A stretch of 7,374 nucleotides of DNA from Thermoplasmatota archaeon (GTDB lineage: Archaea; Thermoplasmatota; E2; DHVEG-1): assembly GCA_018824925.1 (NCBI GenBank), contig JAHJFH010000324.1, positions 1-7,374 of the forward strand, given 5' to 3'. A program made the position numbers and the translations under genes. This document shows positions 1-6,393 of the stretch, one piece after another; within the stretch, counting starts at the first letter, position 1; each line of letters starts with the position of its first letter. A model generated the notes under the pieces. The model ran no database searches, was not told the DNA's origin, and saw nothing but the letters and a program-made list of their open reading frames with translations.

Positions 1-243
1 ATGCACCGATGGAGTAATAGCATTTATCGTATTTTAATCATGCTATGACACTAAGCATTCTCAAAAACTATGAATAAAATAATTAAGTATACTATGTTAA
101 TGCTATTAATTAACTATCATTATTATTTAAACCTAAGTGATTACTTAAAGAAAAAAATCTATTAAATATATGATGGGGTGATGATAAATACATGAGAAAA
201 TTTCAATTTTGAAGGTATATCCAAAATATATGAGGCAATGTAT

Positions 244-1178
244 TTATTTCTTCTTAACAGGTGCTTGAACGGTAGTACAGATCATCGTTTCATTACTGGC
301 AACCTTTGGTTTCTTTGTACGTACTTCCATGGCGGGACCTTCCCATTCGTAACCATTTTCCTCCATCCATTCACCTAGTTACTAATAAGTCTCTCTGTAT
401 TCACTCGCGGGTTCTATGTGTTTGATAACAGCAACTTCCATCGAAGGAAGTTCTTTAATTTTGATTTCTTTATCAGGTGCTGCAGTTCCTTTAATTGGAA
501 TACCTATTTCACTTCTCTATTCATTAGGAAGTCTCTCCCTTTTCTGGATTATCATGATATATGCTTATCATTTTAAATCCTGGTTTCACCTTCTTTGGAG
601 AGTAGCAGGCTGGCGCAGTATGGATTAATCTAGCCTTTGCAGGACATAGATAGGTATCAGGATTCTCACCCTCATGTTTCCAGCAAGCCCTCTATAATTC
701 CGTACGTAGACTTATCGCACTATATAGCATCAAATGTAAAGGCCCATCGGCTCAGTCAAAGCCACCCCCACACCTGGATTGCACACAAGCCCCATTCTAG
801 CATACCTACTATCTCTATAGGGTTACTTTAACCTATAGTTAGGATTATAATACAGAGTAGGCCGTTTATGACCCTGCAACTTTCGCTTTATGTTACGACC
901 TGATAAGTTGCTCGCACTTCGCACAAGCACTTTTACTTCAGAGCGTACATCAATTTAGTCACCTGAAATGAAATTCTGATATAACTACACGAGCAAATAG
1001 CCAACTCTCATGAATGGACTTTCACCATTAAGCCTCATTATTTTACTGACTGCACTCCTTCACCCATGCATATAATTGAGGGATATATTCATCAAATGGG
1101 ATTTCTCCTTAGATGCCAACATGCTTGATGTATCCCAATTGTATCGGCTTTGTTTTTTTCCACTTTTATTTCTTCCAT
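244..1178 (-). pseudogene. Broken GyrI/SbmC-like effector-binding protein gene, split by an inserted element
   Basis: The gene reads from an ATG at 1178 to a TAA at 244-246. With the 459-base insert (597-1055) and two single-base insertions removed, it gives 157 residues, the size of stand-alone GyrI/SbmC-like proteins. Segments that fit the family are GEIPFDEYIPQLYAWVKE, then KKVKPGFKMISIYHDNPEKGE, whose W-V...P...Y-x-D-N-P pattern recalls E. coli SbmC, then EIKIKELPSMEVAVIKH and LGEWMEENGYEWEGPAMEV, with the C-terminus TTVQAPVKKK. Lesions seen are an extra base near 1134-1136, TAA at 1109-1111, an extra base near 532-536, TAG at 517-519 and a TAG-TAA pair at 379-384. Each stop sits where a Lys or Glu codon would fit and could arise by one substitution. 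Known for the family: small-molecule binding, or gyrase inhibition in enterobacteria. No function is likely to remain here. A TATA-like box lies about 40 bases before the ATG. The family call is firm and the start is fairly firm. Confidence 0.82.
597..1055 (-). mobile_element. 459-base non-coding insert in the GyrI-like gene; candidate degenerate ORF-less group II intron
   Basis: The GyrI-like frame runs to AWVK plus the two bases GA at 1056-1057 and resumes at 596. Joining GA to A-AAG-AAG-GTG gives AWVKEKKVKPGFK, so the insert leaves no net change and its ends are known to about one or two bases. It has no open frame and looks richer in G and C than its flanks. Group II-like signs on this strand are: start GTGCAG (family consensus GUGYG); a small hairpin at 1013-1029 with loop TGAAAGT; AAAGCGAAAGTTG at 877-889; a domain V-like string at 700-720 (GTGCGATAAGTCT then ACGTACGG); and the end CTACTCTCC, close to a common 3' end of the family. 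Weak points are that the domain V stem does not pair well, about 100 bases follow it, and no reverse transcriptase is present. It may be a remnant, or a different small element. The insertion is well supported; the intron class is inference. Confidence 0.5.
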
Positions 1179-1216
1179 GTTTTTCAATCCAATATAATTT
1201 TGTCCTAAAACACCTC

Positions 1217-1224
1217 TTTATAAA
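1217..1224. promoter_or_regulatory. Palindromic TATA-like box TTTATAAA
   Basis: TTTATAAA reads the same on both strands. On the minus strand it would place a start site near 1194, about 15 bases before the ATG of the GyrI-like pseudogene at 1178. On the plus strand it would start transcripts near 1246, just before the Shine-Dalgarno-like AGGAGGT at 1258-1264. It may be the shared relic promoter of two decayed divergent genes. The spacing argument uses the usual archaeal TATA-to-start distance of about 25 bases. Confidence 0.4.
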
Positions 1225-1265
1225 TCAGATAGTTTGATACTCTGAGGGGGGAAGCGTAGGAGGTA

Positions 1266-1502
1266 ATGAGGATGGGATGCTGTAGTTCCCTCACATCTGA
1301 TTGACACTGGTAGGTCTTTTATTGTTTATATATTTCACAAAATGGTGATTGAAAGCATTGTAAAACATTTATTCTCAAAACCTAAAAATACCCCAAAATC
1401 GTTCAACAAAGTGAACAAGGAATCAAACGGCATTTAAAACAACAAAAACAGTATAGTTTCAGACCAATTCCAGAGAAATTGTTAGAAGAAATGAAGAGTT
1501 AA
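1266..1502 (+). pseudogene. Possible decayed small gene, family not recognised
   Basis: A strong Shine-Dalgarno-like AGGAGGT at 1258-1264 precedes ATGs at 1266 and 1272. The same frame, interrupted by four stops (1302 TGA, then TAG, TGA and TAA), ends with a coding-looking tail, EQGIKRHLKQQKQY then SFRPIPEKLLEEMKS, and a TAA at 1500-1502. A neighbouring frame holds a 31-codon ORF at 1342-1437 that is probably chance. If real, the ancestral product was about 75 to 80 residues, basic in its last third, and sat divergent to the GyrI-like gene behind a shared TATA box. I do not recognise the family. It could equally be non-coding DNA. Confidence 0.2.
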
Positions 1503-1683
1503 TTGCCTCAACTTCTGGTAAAAAATATTTCATAATATATCTTTTGCAGTAATGCAACTTTGATCACCATTATAGTTTTATAATAAGACATGATTCTTTC
1601 TTATGGTCTTTACTAGGCGGGATAACAGATGGGTATTGCACCAAGATATTGTATTATTAGCAAAAATGTTGCAATTATTAATT

Positions 1684-1699
1684 GTTTAAAAATTTTTAA
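1684..1699 (+). promoter_or_regulatory. Candidate TATA region of the sensor kinase operon
   Basis: The AT run GTTTAAAAATTTTTAA ends about 24 bases before the kinase ATG at 1723. It would give a start near 1712-1716 and a very short leader that keeps little of the GGGGATGG (1711-1718) Shine-Dalgarno-like stretch. A second candidate, TTTTATAATA at 1576-1585, would give a leader of about 115 bases. The sequence alone does not decide between them. Confidence 0.25.
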
Positions 1700-1722
1700 T
1701 AGATTGTTTTGGGGATGGTTCA

Positions 1723-4700
1723 ATGAGAGATGAACCTGATATTGTAAAGGAGTTAAGGGAAGCAGAATATCTCGGGTTATTTCAAAGCAAGGTTCAGGGT
1801 GCCTATGAAGAGTTAGAAACGCAAAAGGAAGCATCTGATAATGTACCAGATGAGACAGTTAGTTTTGCTGAAGATGATGCTACAGAAAAAAAAGAGAGAG
1901 TATGTGATAGTGCTTCCCATGAGCAAACTGTGAGGGAGCCACCTGACAGCGAGATATATCGTACACTATTCGAAAATGTCAGCGATGAGATTATATATGT
2001 AAACAAACACGGCAAGATAGTTATTGTGAACAGAAGAAGCTATGATCTTTTTGGTTACAAACCTGAGGAAATAATAGGTAAAAATTTCCTAAGACTTGGA
2101 TGGTTTGGGGTGAGGGATATGCCAAAAATGCTTAAGCTTTTTAAAGATGCTATAAGAGGTAAAACGATAGATCTATTAGAGCTAGAGGTTAGGCATAGAG
2201 AGGGCCATATCGTTCATGTTGAAGTGAGTACCCGCCCTGTTAGAAAGAACGGTAAAACTGTAGGTTTTTTGAGCATAGTTAGAGATATCACTGAACATAA
2301 GCAGTTGGAGATGACTGTTCGGGAGCAGCAACAAAGCTTCATAGATGTATCTAAAAACATCCCTGTTGGCCTTATAATAGCTGATAGCAGTGGGATAATA
2401 ACATATGTAAACGACGAACTCACGAAAATAACAGGTTATAACGCAGATGAATTGGTTGGTATGAATGGATTTAACGAGTTAACGCGTCCTGAGGACAAGG
2501 AAAAATACGAACAAATAATGAAGCGGAGAATGGGGAACCAACCTCATATAAAAAAATACGAGCGCATCATTGTGAAAAAAGATAGTACAGAAGTGCTTAC
2601 GGAATTTATAACCACTAAAACAAGATGGAATGGAAAAATATGTCCTCTTGCGATCATCCGTGATATTACTGAGCAGAAAAAATCAGAACAAGAAATTAGA
2701 TTTCTGAAGGAATACAATGAAAATATTATTGAAAGTAATCCAAATGCTATAATGGTTGTTAAAGGAAATAAGGTTGAATATGTAAACAATTCTTTCGTAT
2801 CTATTTTTGGAAAAAATAAAAATGAGTATATTTCAAAAAATCTAAGAGAAGCAATATCTGCCGAGATATTTAATGCTTTTAAGGAACAGCTACAAGATAA
2901 TGATAGCAAGATAAAAGAACTGGAAATCAAAGGTCGGAACTTTAGTGTTAATTCGTTCGTTGTGAAAAAAGCAGAAGAAGAAGAAGAAGAAGAAGAAAGG
3001 ATAGGAATATTACTGCAAGATATCACCGAGCGTAAGAAGACAGAGGAGGCATTAAAAGAATCAGAAGAAAAATACAAAGCGTTATACAGAACCAGTGCTG
3101 ATGGGATACTTATAGCTGATATTGAAACAAAGAGATTCAGATATGCTAATCCAGCGTTATGCAAGATGTTGGGTTATAGTGAAGATGAATTGAAAGAGAT
3201 GGGCTTGAACGATATTCATCCAAAAGATAGTTTAGAACAGGTTATATCTGAATTTGAAATTCAGGCAAAAGGGGAAAAAACATTAGCCGAAGATATTCCA
3301 TGTTTAAGAAAAGATGGGATGATAATATATGCAGATATTAATACGACTGTAACTTTAATTGATGGAAAAAAATGTAATGTAGGGTTCTTCAGAGACATCA
3401 CTGAACGTAAGAAAGCAGAGCAACTAATTATAGTAAGCGAGGAGCGGTATCGCGATCTTTTTGAAAATGCCCATGATCTTATCCAGTCAGTTAATCCTGA
3501 TGGCTCTTTTGTGTATGTGAATCGTGCGTGGAAAGAACTCCTTGGTTATAACGAAGATGAAATCGTCGATCTAAATATTTTCGACATCATTCATACCGAG
3601 AAAAAGGATCATTGCATGGAAACGTTCAAGCGCATTATGTCCGGAGAAAACATTGATAGGGTCGAAGCTACGTTTAAGACTAAAGATGGCGGGAAAATAG
3701 ATGTTGAAGGAAGTATCAACTGTCGTTATATGGATGGTAAACCTGTTAGTGCCCGTGGTATATTTCGTGACATCACCGATCGGAAGATAACAGAGGAAAA
3801 ACTGAGAGAAAATGAGGAGAAATACAGTGGATTCTTTAAAACATCGAGAGATGCGACGTTCATTACCTCAAAAGAGGGTAGAATGATTGAGGGTAATGAT
3901 GCTATGATGGAACTTCTCGGCTATAAAACCAAAGATGAACTACTAAAAATTGGAGTATCGGAACATTATGAAAATCCTGAGGATAGGAAAAGACATATAC
4001 AAATAATTGAGCAACAGGGATACACAAAAGATTATTCTGTCAATTTACGAAAGAAAGATGGCCGTATCATTAATACCCTTATCACATCAGCCGTTATAAA
4101 AAACAAAAAGGGGAAGGTAACTGGTTTTCAAGGAACAATCCGTGATATCACTGAGAAAAAAAGAGTTGAAGATAAAATAAGACAACAAAATATTAAACTG
4201 AAAAAATTGGATCGTGTAAAATCAGATTTCCTTAATGTAACGTCTCATGAACTACGCACACCGATGTCTGCAATTAAAGGATACATACAAATGATAATGA
4301 AACAAACACTAGGTAACATCACTGAGGAGCAGAAAAAAGCACTTAATATTGTGTTACGGAATACCAACCGGCTAGATAATCTTATTCAAGATATTCTTGA
4401 CATTTCACGTTTGGAATCAGGAACAATGAAATTTCTTCCGAACCCAACAGATATCTCCACCCTAGCAAAAGAGGTAGTAGAAACAATGCAATCCTTCGCT
4501 GATACAAAAAATATCAAAATACAACTATATCTTGATAATGATCTACCAACGTTAACTATAGATAAAGATAGAATTAAACAAGTAATTATTAACCTATTAC
4601 ATAATGCTGTAAAATTTTCTGAACCTAATTCAAATATAGAAGTAAACGGTTGGGTTAATTCCAAAAGGGTAGAGCTTGAAGTACGTGATTACGGAGAGGG

Positions 4701-5010
4701 CATTCCTGAACGAGAAAAAGAACAGGTCTTTAAGACGTTTTATCAGGTAGATTCTGGCGTAGATCGAAAATTTGGTGGAGCGGGTCTTGGACTTTCAATC
4801 TCACGAGGCATCGTACTAGCCCATGGTGGAAACATCTGGGTAGCCGATGTTGAAGGAAAAGGAGCATCTGTTCAGTTCAGTTTACCATTGAAATCAGTAA
4901 AAAACATTGAACAACGATTCAAAGATATCGATATCTTTGATCTTAAAAATAAAGATTACCACATGCCTGATTTTGAGAAAATAATCATCAGCAGAGGGAA
5001 ACATACATAA
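1723..5010 (+). CDS. Soluble sensor histidine kinase with six tandem PAS domains
   Basis: This cytosolic sensor autophosphorylates a histidine in response to PAS-bound or PAS-relayed signals, probably passing the phosphate to the receiver encoded next. An acidic, probably disordered N-terminus (1-75) comes first. Six PAS domains follow at about 77-194, 205-320, 329-440, 448-565, 573-690 and 698-813, each closing with a DIT[ED]-type motif (RDITEHK, RDITEQK, QDITERK, RDITERK, RDITDRK, RDITEKK). A short coiled linker leads to a HisKA domain (about 825-897; H842 in TSHELRTP) and an HATPase_c domain: N-box NLLHNAVKFS with N957 and N961, G1 DYGEGIP (989-995), F-box VFKTFYQ and G2 GGAGLGLSIS (1018-1027). 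All catalytic motifs look intact. No transmembrane segment or signal peptide is visible. A tail of about 40 residues (1056-1095) extends past the ATPase. PAS3 carries an eight-Glu tract. GGGGATGG precedes the ATG. The ligands cannot be told from sequence. Confidence 0.95.
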   Translation: MRDEPDIVKELREAEYLGLFQSKVQGAYEELETQKEASDNVPDETVSFAEDDATEKKERVCDSASHEQTVREPPDSEIYRTLFENVSDEIIYVNKHGKIVIVNRRSYDLFGYKPEEIIGKNFLRLGWFGVRDMPKMLKLFKDAIRGKTIDLLELEVRHREGHIVHVEVSTRPVRKNGKTVGFLSIVRDITEHKQLEMTVREQQQSFIDVSKNIPVGLIIADSSGIITYVNDELTKITGYNADELVGMNGFNELTRPEDKEKYEQIMKRRMGNQPHIKKYERIIVKKDSTEVLTEFITTKTRWNGKICPLAIIRDITEQKKSEQEIRFLKEYNENIIESNPNAIMVVKGNKVEYVNNSFVSIFGKNKNEYISKNLREAISAEIFNAFKEQLQDNDSKIKELEIKGRNFSVNSFVVKKAEEEEEEEERIGILLQDITERKKTEEALKESEEKYKALYRTSADGILIADIETKRFRYANPALCKMLGYSEDELKEMGLNDIHPKDSLEQVISEFEIQAKGEKTLAEDIPCLRKDGMIIYADINTTVTLIDGKKCNVGFFRDITERKKAEQLIIVSEERYRDLFENAHDLIQSVNPDGSFVYVNRAWKELLGYNEDEIVDLNIFDIIHTEKKDHCMETFKRIMSGENIDRVEATFKTKDGGKIDVEGSINCRYMDGKPVSARGIFRDITDRKITEEKLRENEEKYSGFFKTSRDATFITSKEGRMIEGNDAMMELLGYKTKDELLKIGVSEHYENPEDRKRHIQIIEQQGYTKDYSVNLRKKDGRIINTLITSAVIKNKKGKVTGFQGTIRDITEKKRVEDKIRQQNIKLKKLDRVKSDFLNVTSHELRTPMSAIKGYIQMIMKQTLGNITEEQKKALNIVLRNTNRLDNLIQDILDISRLESGTMKFLPNPTDISTLAKEVVETMQSFADTKNIKIQLYLDNDLPTLTIDKDRIKQVIINLLHNAVKFSEPNSNIEVNGWVNSKRVELEVRDYGEGIPEREKEQVFKTFYQVDSGVDRKFGGAGLGLSISRGIVLAHGGNIWVADVEGKGASVQFSLPLKSVKNIEQRFKDIDIFDLKNKDYHMPDFEKIIISRGKHT
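2974..2997 (+). repeat. (GAA)8 trinucleotide tract encoding eight glutamates
   Basis: Eight perfect GAA codons give Glu418-425 inside PAS3, between the strand ending NSFVVKK and the last strand GILLQDI. They occupy what should be a beta-hairpin loop. Slippage here would change loop length without changing the frame. Confidence 0.9.
4919..4940. repeat. 22-base perfect palindrome inside the kinase tail
   Basis: The palindrome is centred between 4929 and 4930, with core AAAGATATCGATATCTTT plus TC and GA on the outside. It encodes the acidic stretch FKDIDIFD in the C-terminal tail, after the ATPase domain. It may be chance in an AT-rich Asp/Ile/Phe-coding stretch, a protein-binding site or an mRNA hairpin. 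Confidence 0.85.
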
Positions 5011-5044
5011 TCTACAAAAGTATTAAGATATTCATCTAATAAAT

Positions 5045-5051
5045 GGTGGTG
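5045..5051 (+). promoter_or_regulatory. Shine-Dalgarno site GGTGGTG that decides the receiver start
   Basis: GGTGGTG ends nine bases before the ATG at 5061 and matches the archaeal anti-Shine-Dalgarno end. An upstream in-frame ATG at 5043 overlaps this motif and would add a hydrophobic hexapeptide that receiver domains lack. The start at 5061 is therefore preferred. Confidence 0.6.
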
Positions 5052-5060
5052 TTGTTACTA

Positions 5061-5420
5061 ATGACAAAAATCATGATCGTCGATGATGAACCCGATCTTC
5101 GAGAAATGCTCAATCTGATGATGAACAAAGAAGGATATGACACAGAGATAGCACAAAATGGTGCTGAATTTCTCAATAAAGTTGAGCAATTTCATCCAGA
5201 TATTGTCACCCTTGATGTTATGATGCCTGGACTAACCACCAAAGAAATCCTTGAAAAATTAAGAACAAAAGAAGTCAACCCAAAAATAGTATTACTTACG
5301 GTTATACAATTTTCTGAAGAGGAAAAGAAAAAACTTAAACAAATGGGAAATGTGGTGCAATATATCACCAAACCATTTGAATTAGATGAACTGCTTGAAG
5401 CAGTGAAAAAAAACCTTTAA
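5061..5420 (+). CDS. Single-domain response regulator (receiver only)
   Basis: The product is a 119-residue CheY-like receiver with no output domain. Acidic pocket residues D8 and D9 lie in MIVDDEP. The phospho-acceptor is D52 in DIVTLDVMMPG, the switch residue is T80 in IVLLTV, and K104 lies in ITKPFE. All conserved positions are present, so it should accept phosphate. The gene starts 50 bases after the kinase stop on the same strand, so the kinase is the likely partner. Output must go through protein contact, perhaps with the product of the next gene 28 bases downstream, or with another target in the cell. The start at 5061 puts the first beta strand at the N-terminus as in the family. The role is clear; the partner is inference from context. 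Confidence 0.93.
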   Translation: MTKIMIVDDEPDLREMLNLMMNKEGYDTEIAQNGAEFLNKVEQFHPDIVTLDVMMPGLTTKEILEKLRTKEVNPKIVLLTVIQFSEEEKKKLKQMGNVVQYITKPFELDELLEAVKKNL

Positions 5421-5448
5421 AAAAAATTATCATAGTGGTTGATATCTG

Positions 5449-6072
5449 ATGGATGAAGAAGTAATAAGTATCAATTATTGGAAAGAAGTCCATAATGATA
5501 TTTCAACCATCCTGAAAGATATTCGAGGTATTGTTCTTATCACTCATAATTCTATTGAATTTACTGATATCATCGATATTTTAAATATGACCCGACTAAA
5601 TCATTTTCTCTCAACCCTTTATATTTCATTAACTCGCAGTTACGATTTTATGAAACTTGCACTTCAACAAAAGGAATTGAAAGAAAAACAAATGTTTTTC
5701 ATTGACTGTGTATCAGGCTTTGCGTTTCCATCAGAAGATAAAGTTGATGATTGTCTTTACCATAAACCACCTTCAAATCTTCAAGAAATGAAAGATATCA
5801 TATCCTATGGAATTGAAAAAGCCAATCCTGATATGATTATCATTGATTCTCTTTCTCAGTTTATCAATTTTTCACGCCCTACTGAACATGAGTTAAAAGA
5901 TCTCTATGTTTTTCTAAGAACATTACGTGGAACTGGATTAAATATTGTTCAGGATACCTTTTTCTTGTTTTATGATAATAGAATGGGAATGATGCTTAAT
6001 CTTCCGAAAATGCATACAGATCTGATTTTAAAAGTGGAAGTGTTAAAAGAGGATCCGATGTGGAAGGATTAA
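5449..6072 (+). CDS. KaiC/RecA-fold protein lacking the P-loop
   Basis: The product has 207 residues. Its layout follows archaeal KaiC-like ATPase domains: strand RGIVLITH (26-33) where Walker A should follow, LYISLTRSYDFMKLA (57-71), strand MFFIDCVSG (82-90), the Walker B-like PDMIIIDSLSQF (127-138), then a helix and RGTGLNIVQDTFFLFYD (160-176). The GxxxxGK[ST] loop is replaced by HNSIEFTD with no lysine, so ordinary ATP binding is unlikely. D133-S134 are kept. Family knowledge: KaiC-like and P-loop-less relatives often sit beside archaeal histidine kinases and receivers. Here the gene is third in the operon, 28 bases after the receiver, with a GGTTGAT-like ribosome site before the ATG. It may be a scaffold or output partner of the receiver; this is inference. 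I am sure of the fold resemblance but not of any named subfamily. Confidence 0.7.
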   Translation: MDEEVISINYWKEVHNDISTILKDIRGIVLITHNSIEFTDIIDILNMTRLNHFLSTLYISLTRSYDFMKLALQQKELKEKQMFFIDCVSGFAFPSEDKVDDCLYHKPPSNLQEMKDIISYGIEKANPDMIIIDSLSQFINFSRPTEHELKDLYVFLRTLRGTGLNIVQDTFFLFYDNRMGMMLNLPKMHTDLILKVEVLKEDPMWKD

Positions 6073-6083
6073 ATATAATTATG

Positions 6084-6115
6084 AATAGCTTAAATTCGTT
6101 GAGCTATTTGTTTTA
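6084..6115. terminator. Hairpin between convergent transcripts, terminator-like
   Basis: AATAGCT (6084-6090) pairs with AGCTATT (6102-6108) across an 11-base loop. On the plus strand it is followed by TTTGTTTT, so it could end the kinase operon. On the minus strand it is followed by an AT-rich run, and it contains the last codons and stop of srp19. Only 17 bases separate the two stop codons, so one structure may serve both directions. Archaeal termination relies mainly on T-runs, so the role of the hairpin is uncertain. Confidence 0.4.
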
Positions 6116-6365
6116 AAATCTCTGATTTGGATTTTTGTTTATCCACTAGTATCCGACCCTCATGCAGATAAGGGCGTGATGGATGAGCCGCTTCTTTTTC
6201 AACATGCGGATTCAGGTTAAGGGAACGGGCTGCTTTTATAAGCGCATCAAGTTGTGGTTTATCTACCGCGTGTTTCTGTGCGACTTTTCTACCCTTATTT
6301 CTTGTTAGATTTTTATCAAAATACGAGGGCCATATTACAAATGTTTTATCACCACGAGAAGCCAT
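6090..6365 (-). CDS. srp19: Signal recognition particle protein SRP19
   Basis: The 91-residue product is the archaeal SRP19 subunit. It binds helices 6 and 8 of 7S RNA and promotes loading of SRP54, acting in the cytosol in co-translational protein targeting. The sequence shows FVIWPSYFDKNLTRNKGRKV near the N-terminus, a helix KPQLDALIKAARSLNLNP, the basic loop AHPSRPYLHEGRILVD and the closing helix KSKSEILKQIAQRI. These are the usual family signatures, and the length is usual for archaea. GGTGA sits six bases before the ATG. The gene follows rps8e by 28 bases on the same strand, an arrangement found in other archaea, so the two are probably co-transcribed. Its 3' end faces the kinase operon. 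Confidence 0.95.
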   Translation of the reverse strand: MASRGDKTFVIWPSYFDKNLTRNKGRKVAQKHAVDKPQLDALIKAARSLNLNPHVEKEAAHPSRPYLHEGRILVDKQKSKSEILKQIAQRI

Positions 6366-6393
6366 TTAATTCACCGAATAGTATTCTGGCTAA

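Larger units (their letters stand above)
1179..1722. other. 544-base gap between the GyrI-like pseudogene and the sensor kinase operon
   Basis: There is no intact gene here. It holds a palindromic TATA-like box (1217-1224), a strong Shine-Dalgarno-like AGGAGGT (1258-1264) followed by ATGs at 1266 and 1272, traces of a possible decayed small gene ending at 1502, and an AT-rich stretch (about 1505-1722) that must carry the promoter of the downstream kinase operon. An odd-centred inverted repeat, CAATTA-T-TAATTG (1672-1684), lies just before a TATA-like run and could be an operator, though such a repeat is expected by chance in AT-rich DNA. Confidence 0.5.

Noticed and set aside
416..831. Two plus-strand ORFs of 70 and 64 codons
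   Set aside because: They lie antisense to the GyrI-like pseudogene and the inserted element, have no family resemblance, and the minus-strand reading explains the first one.
597..1055. RNase P RNA, group I intron or TnpB/IS605 remnant as the identity of the insert
   Set aside because: Short look-alike strings exist (such as GTGAAAGTCC), but the order of conserved elements for RNase P or group I introns is not there, and no zinc-finger or RuvC-like TnpB residues appear in any frame.
1544..1557. Small inverted repeat TTGCA-GTAA-TGCAA
   Set aside because: Stem of five pairs in AT-rich DNA is too short to support a call and is far from any start.
2544..3164. 206-codon minus-strand ORF under the kinase gene
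   Set aside because: Ser/Leu/Phe-rich mirror of the kinase coding strand; the plus-strand PAS domains are unmistakable.
5043..5060. Upstream ATG giving the receiver a six-residue hydrophobic N-terminus
   Set aside because: It overlaps the Shine-Dalgarno GGTGGTG, and receiver domains begin right at the first beta strand, which fits the ATG at 5061.
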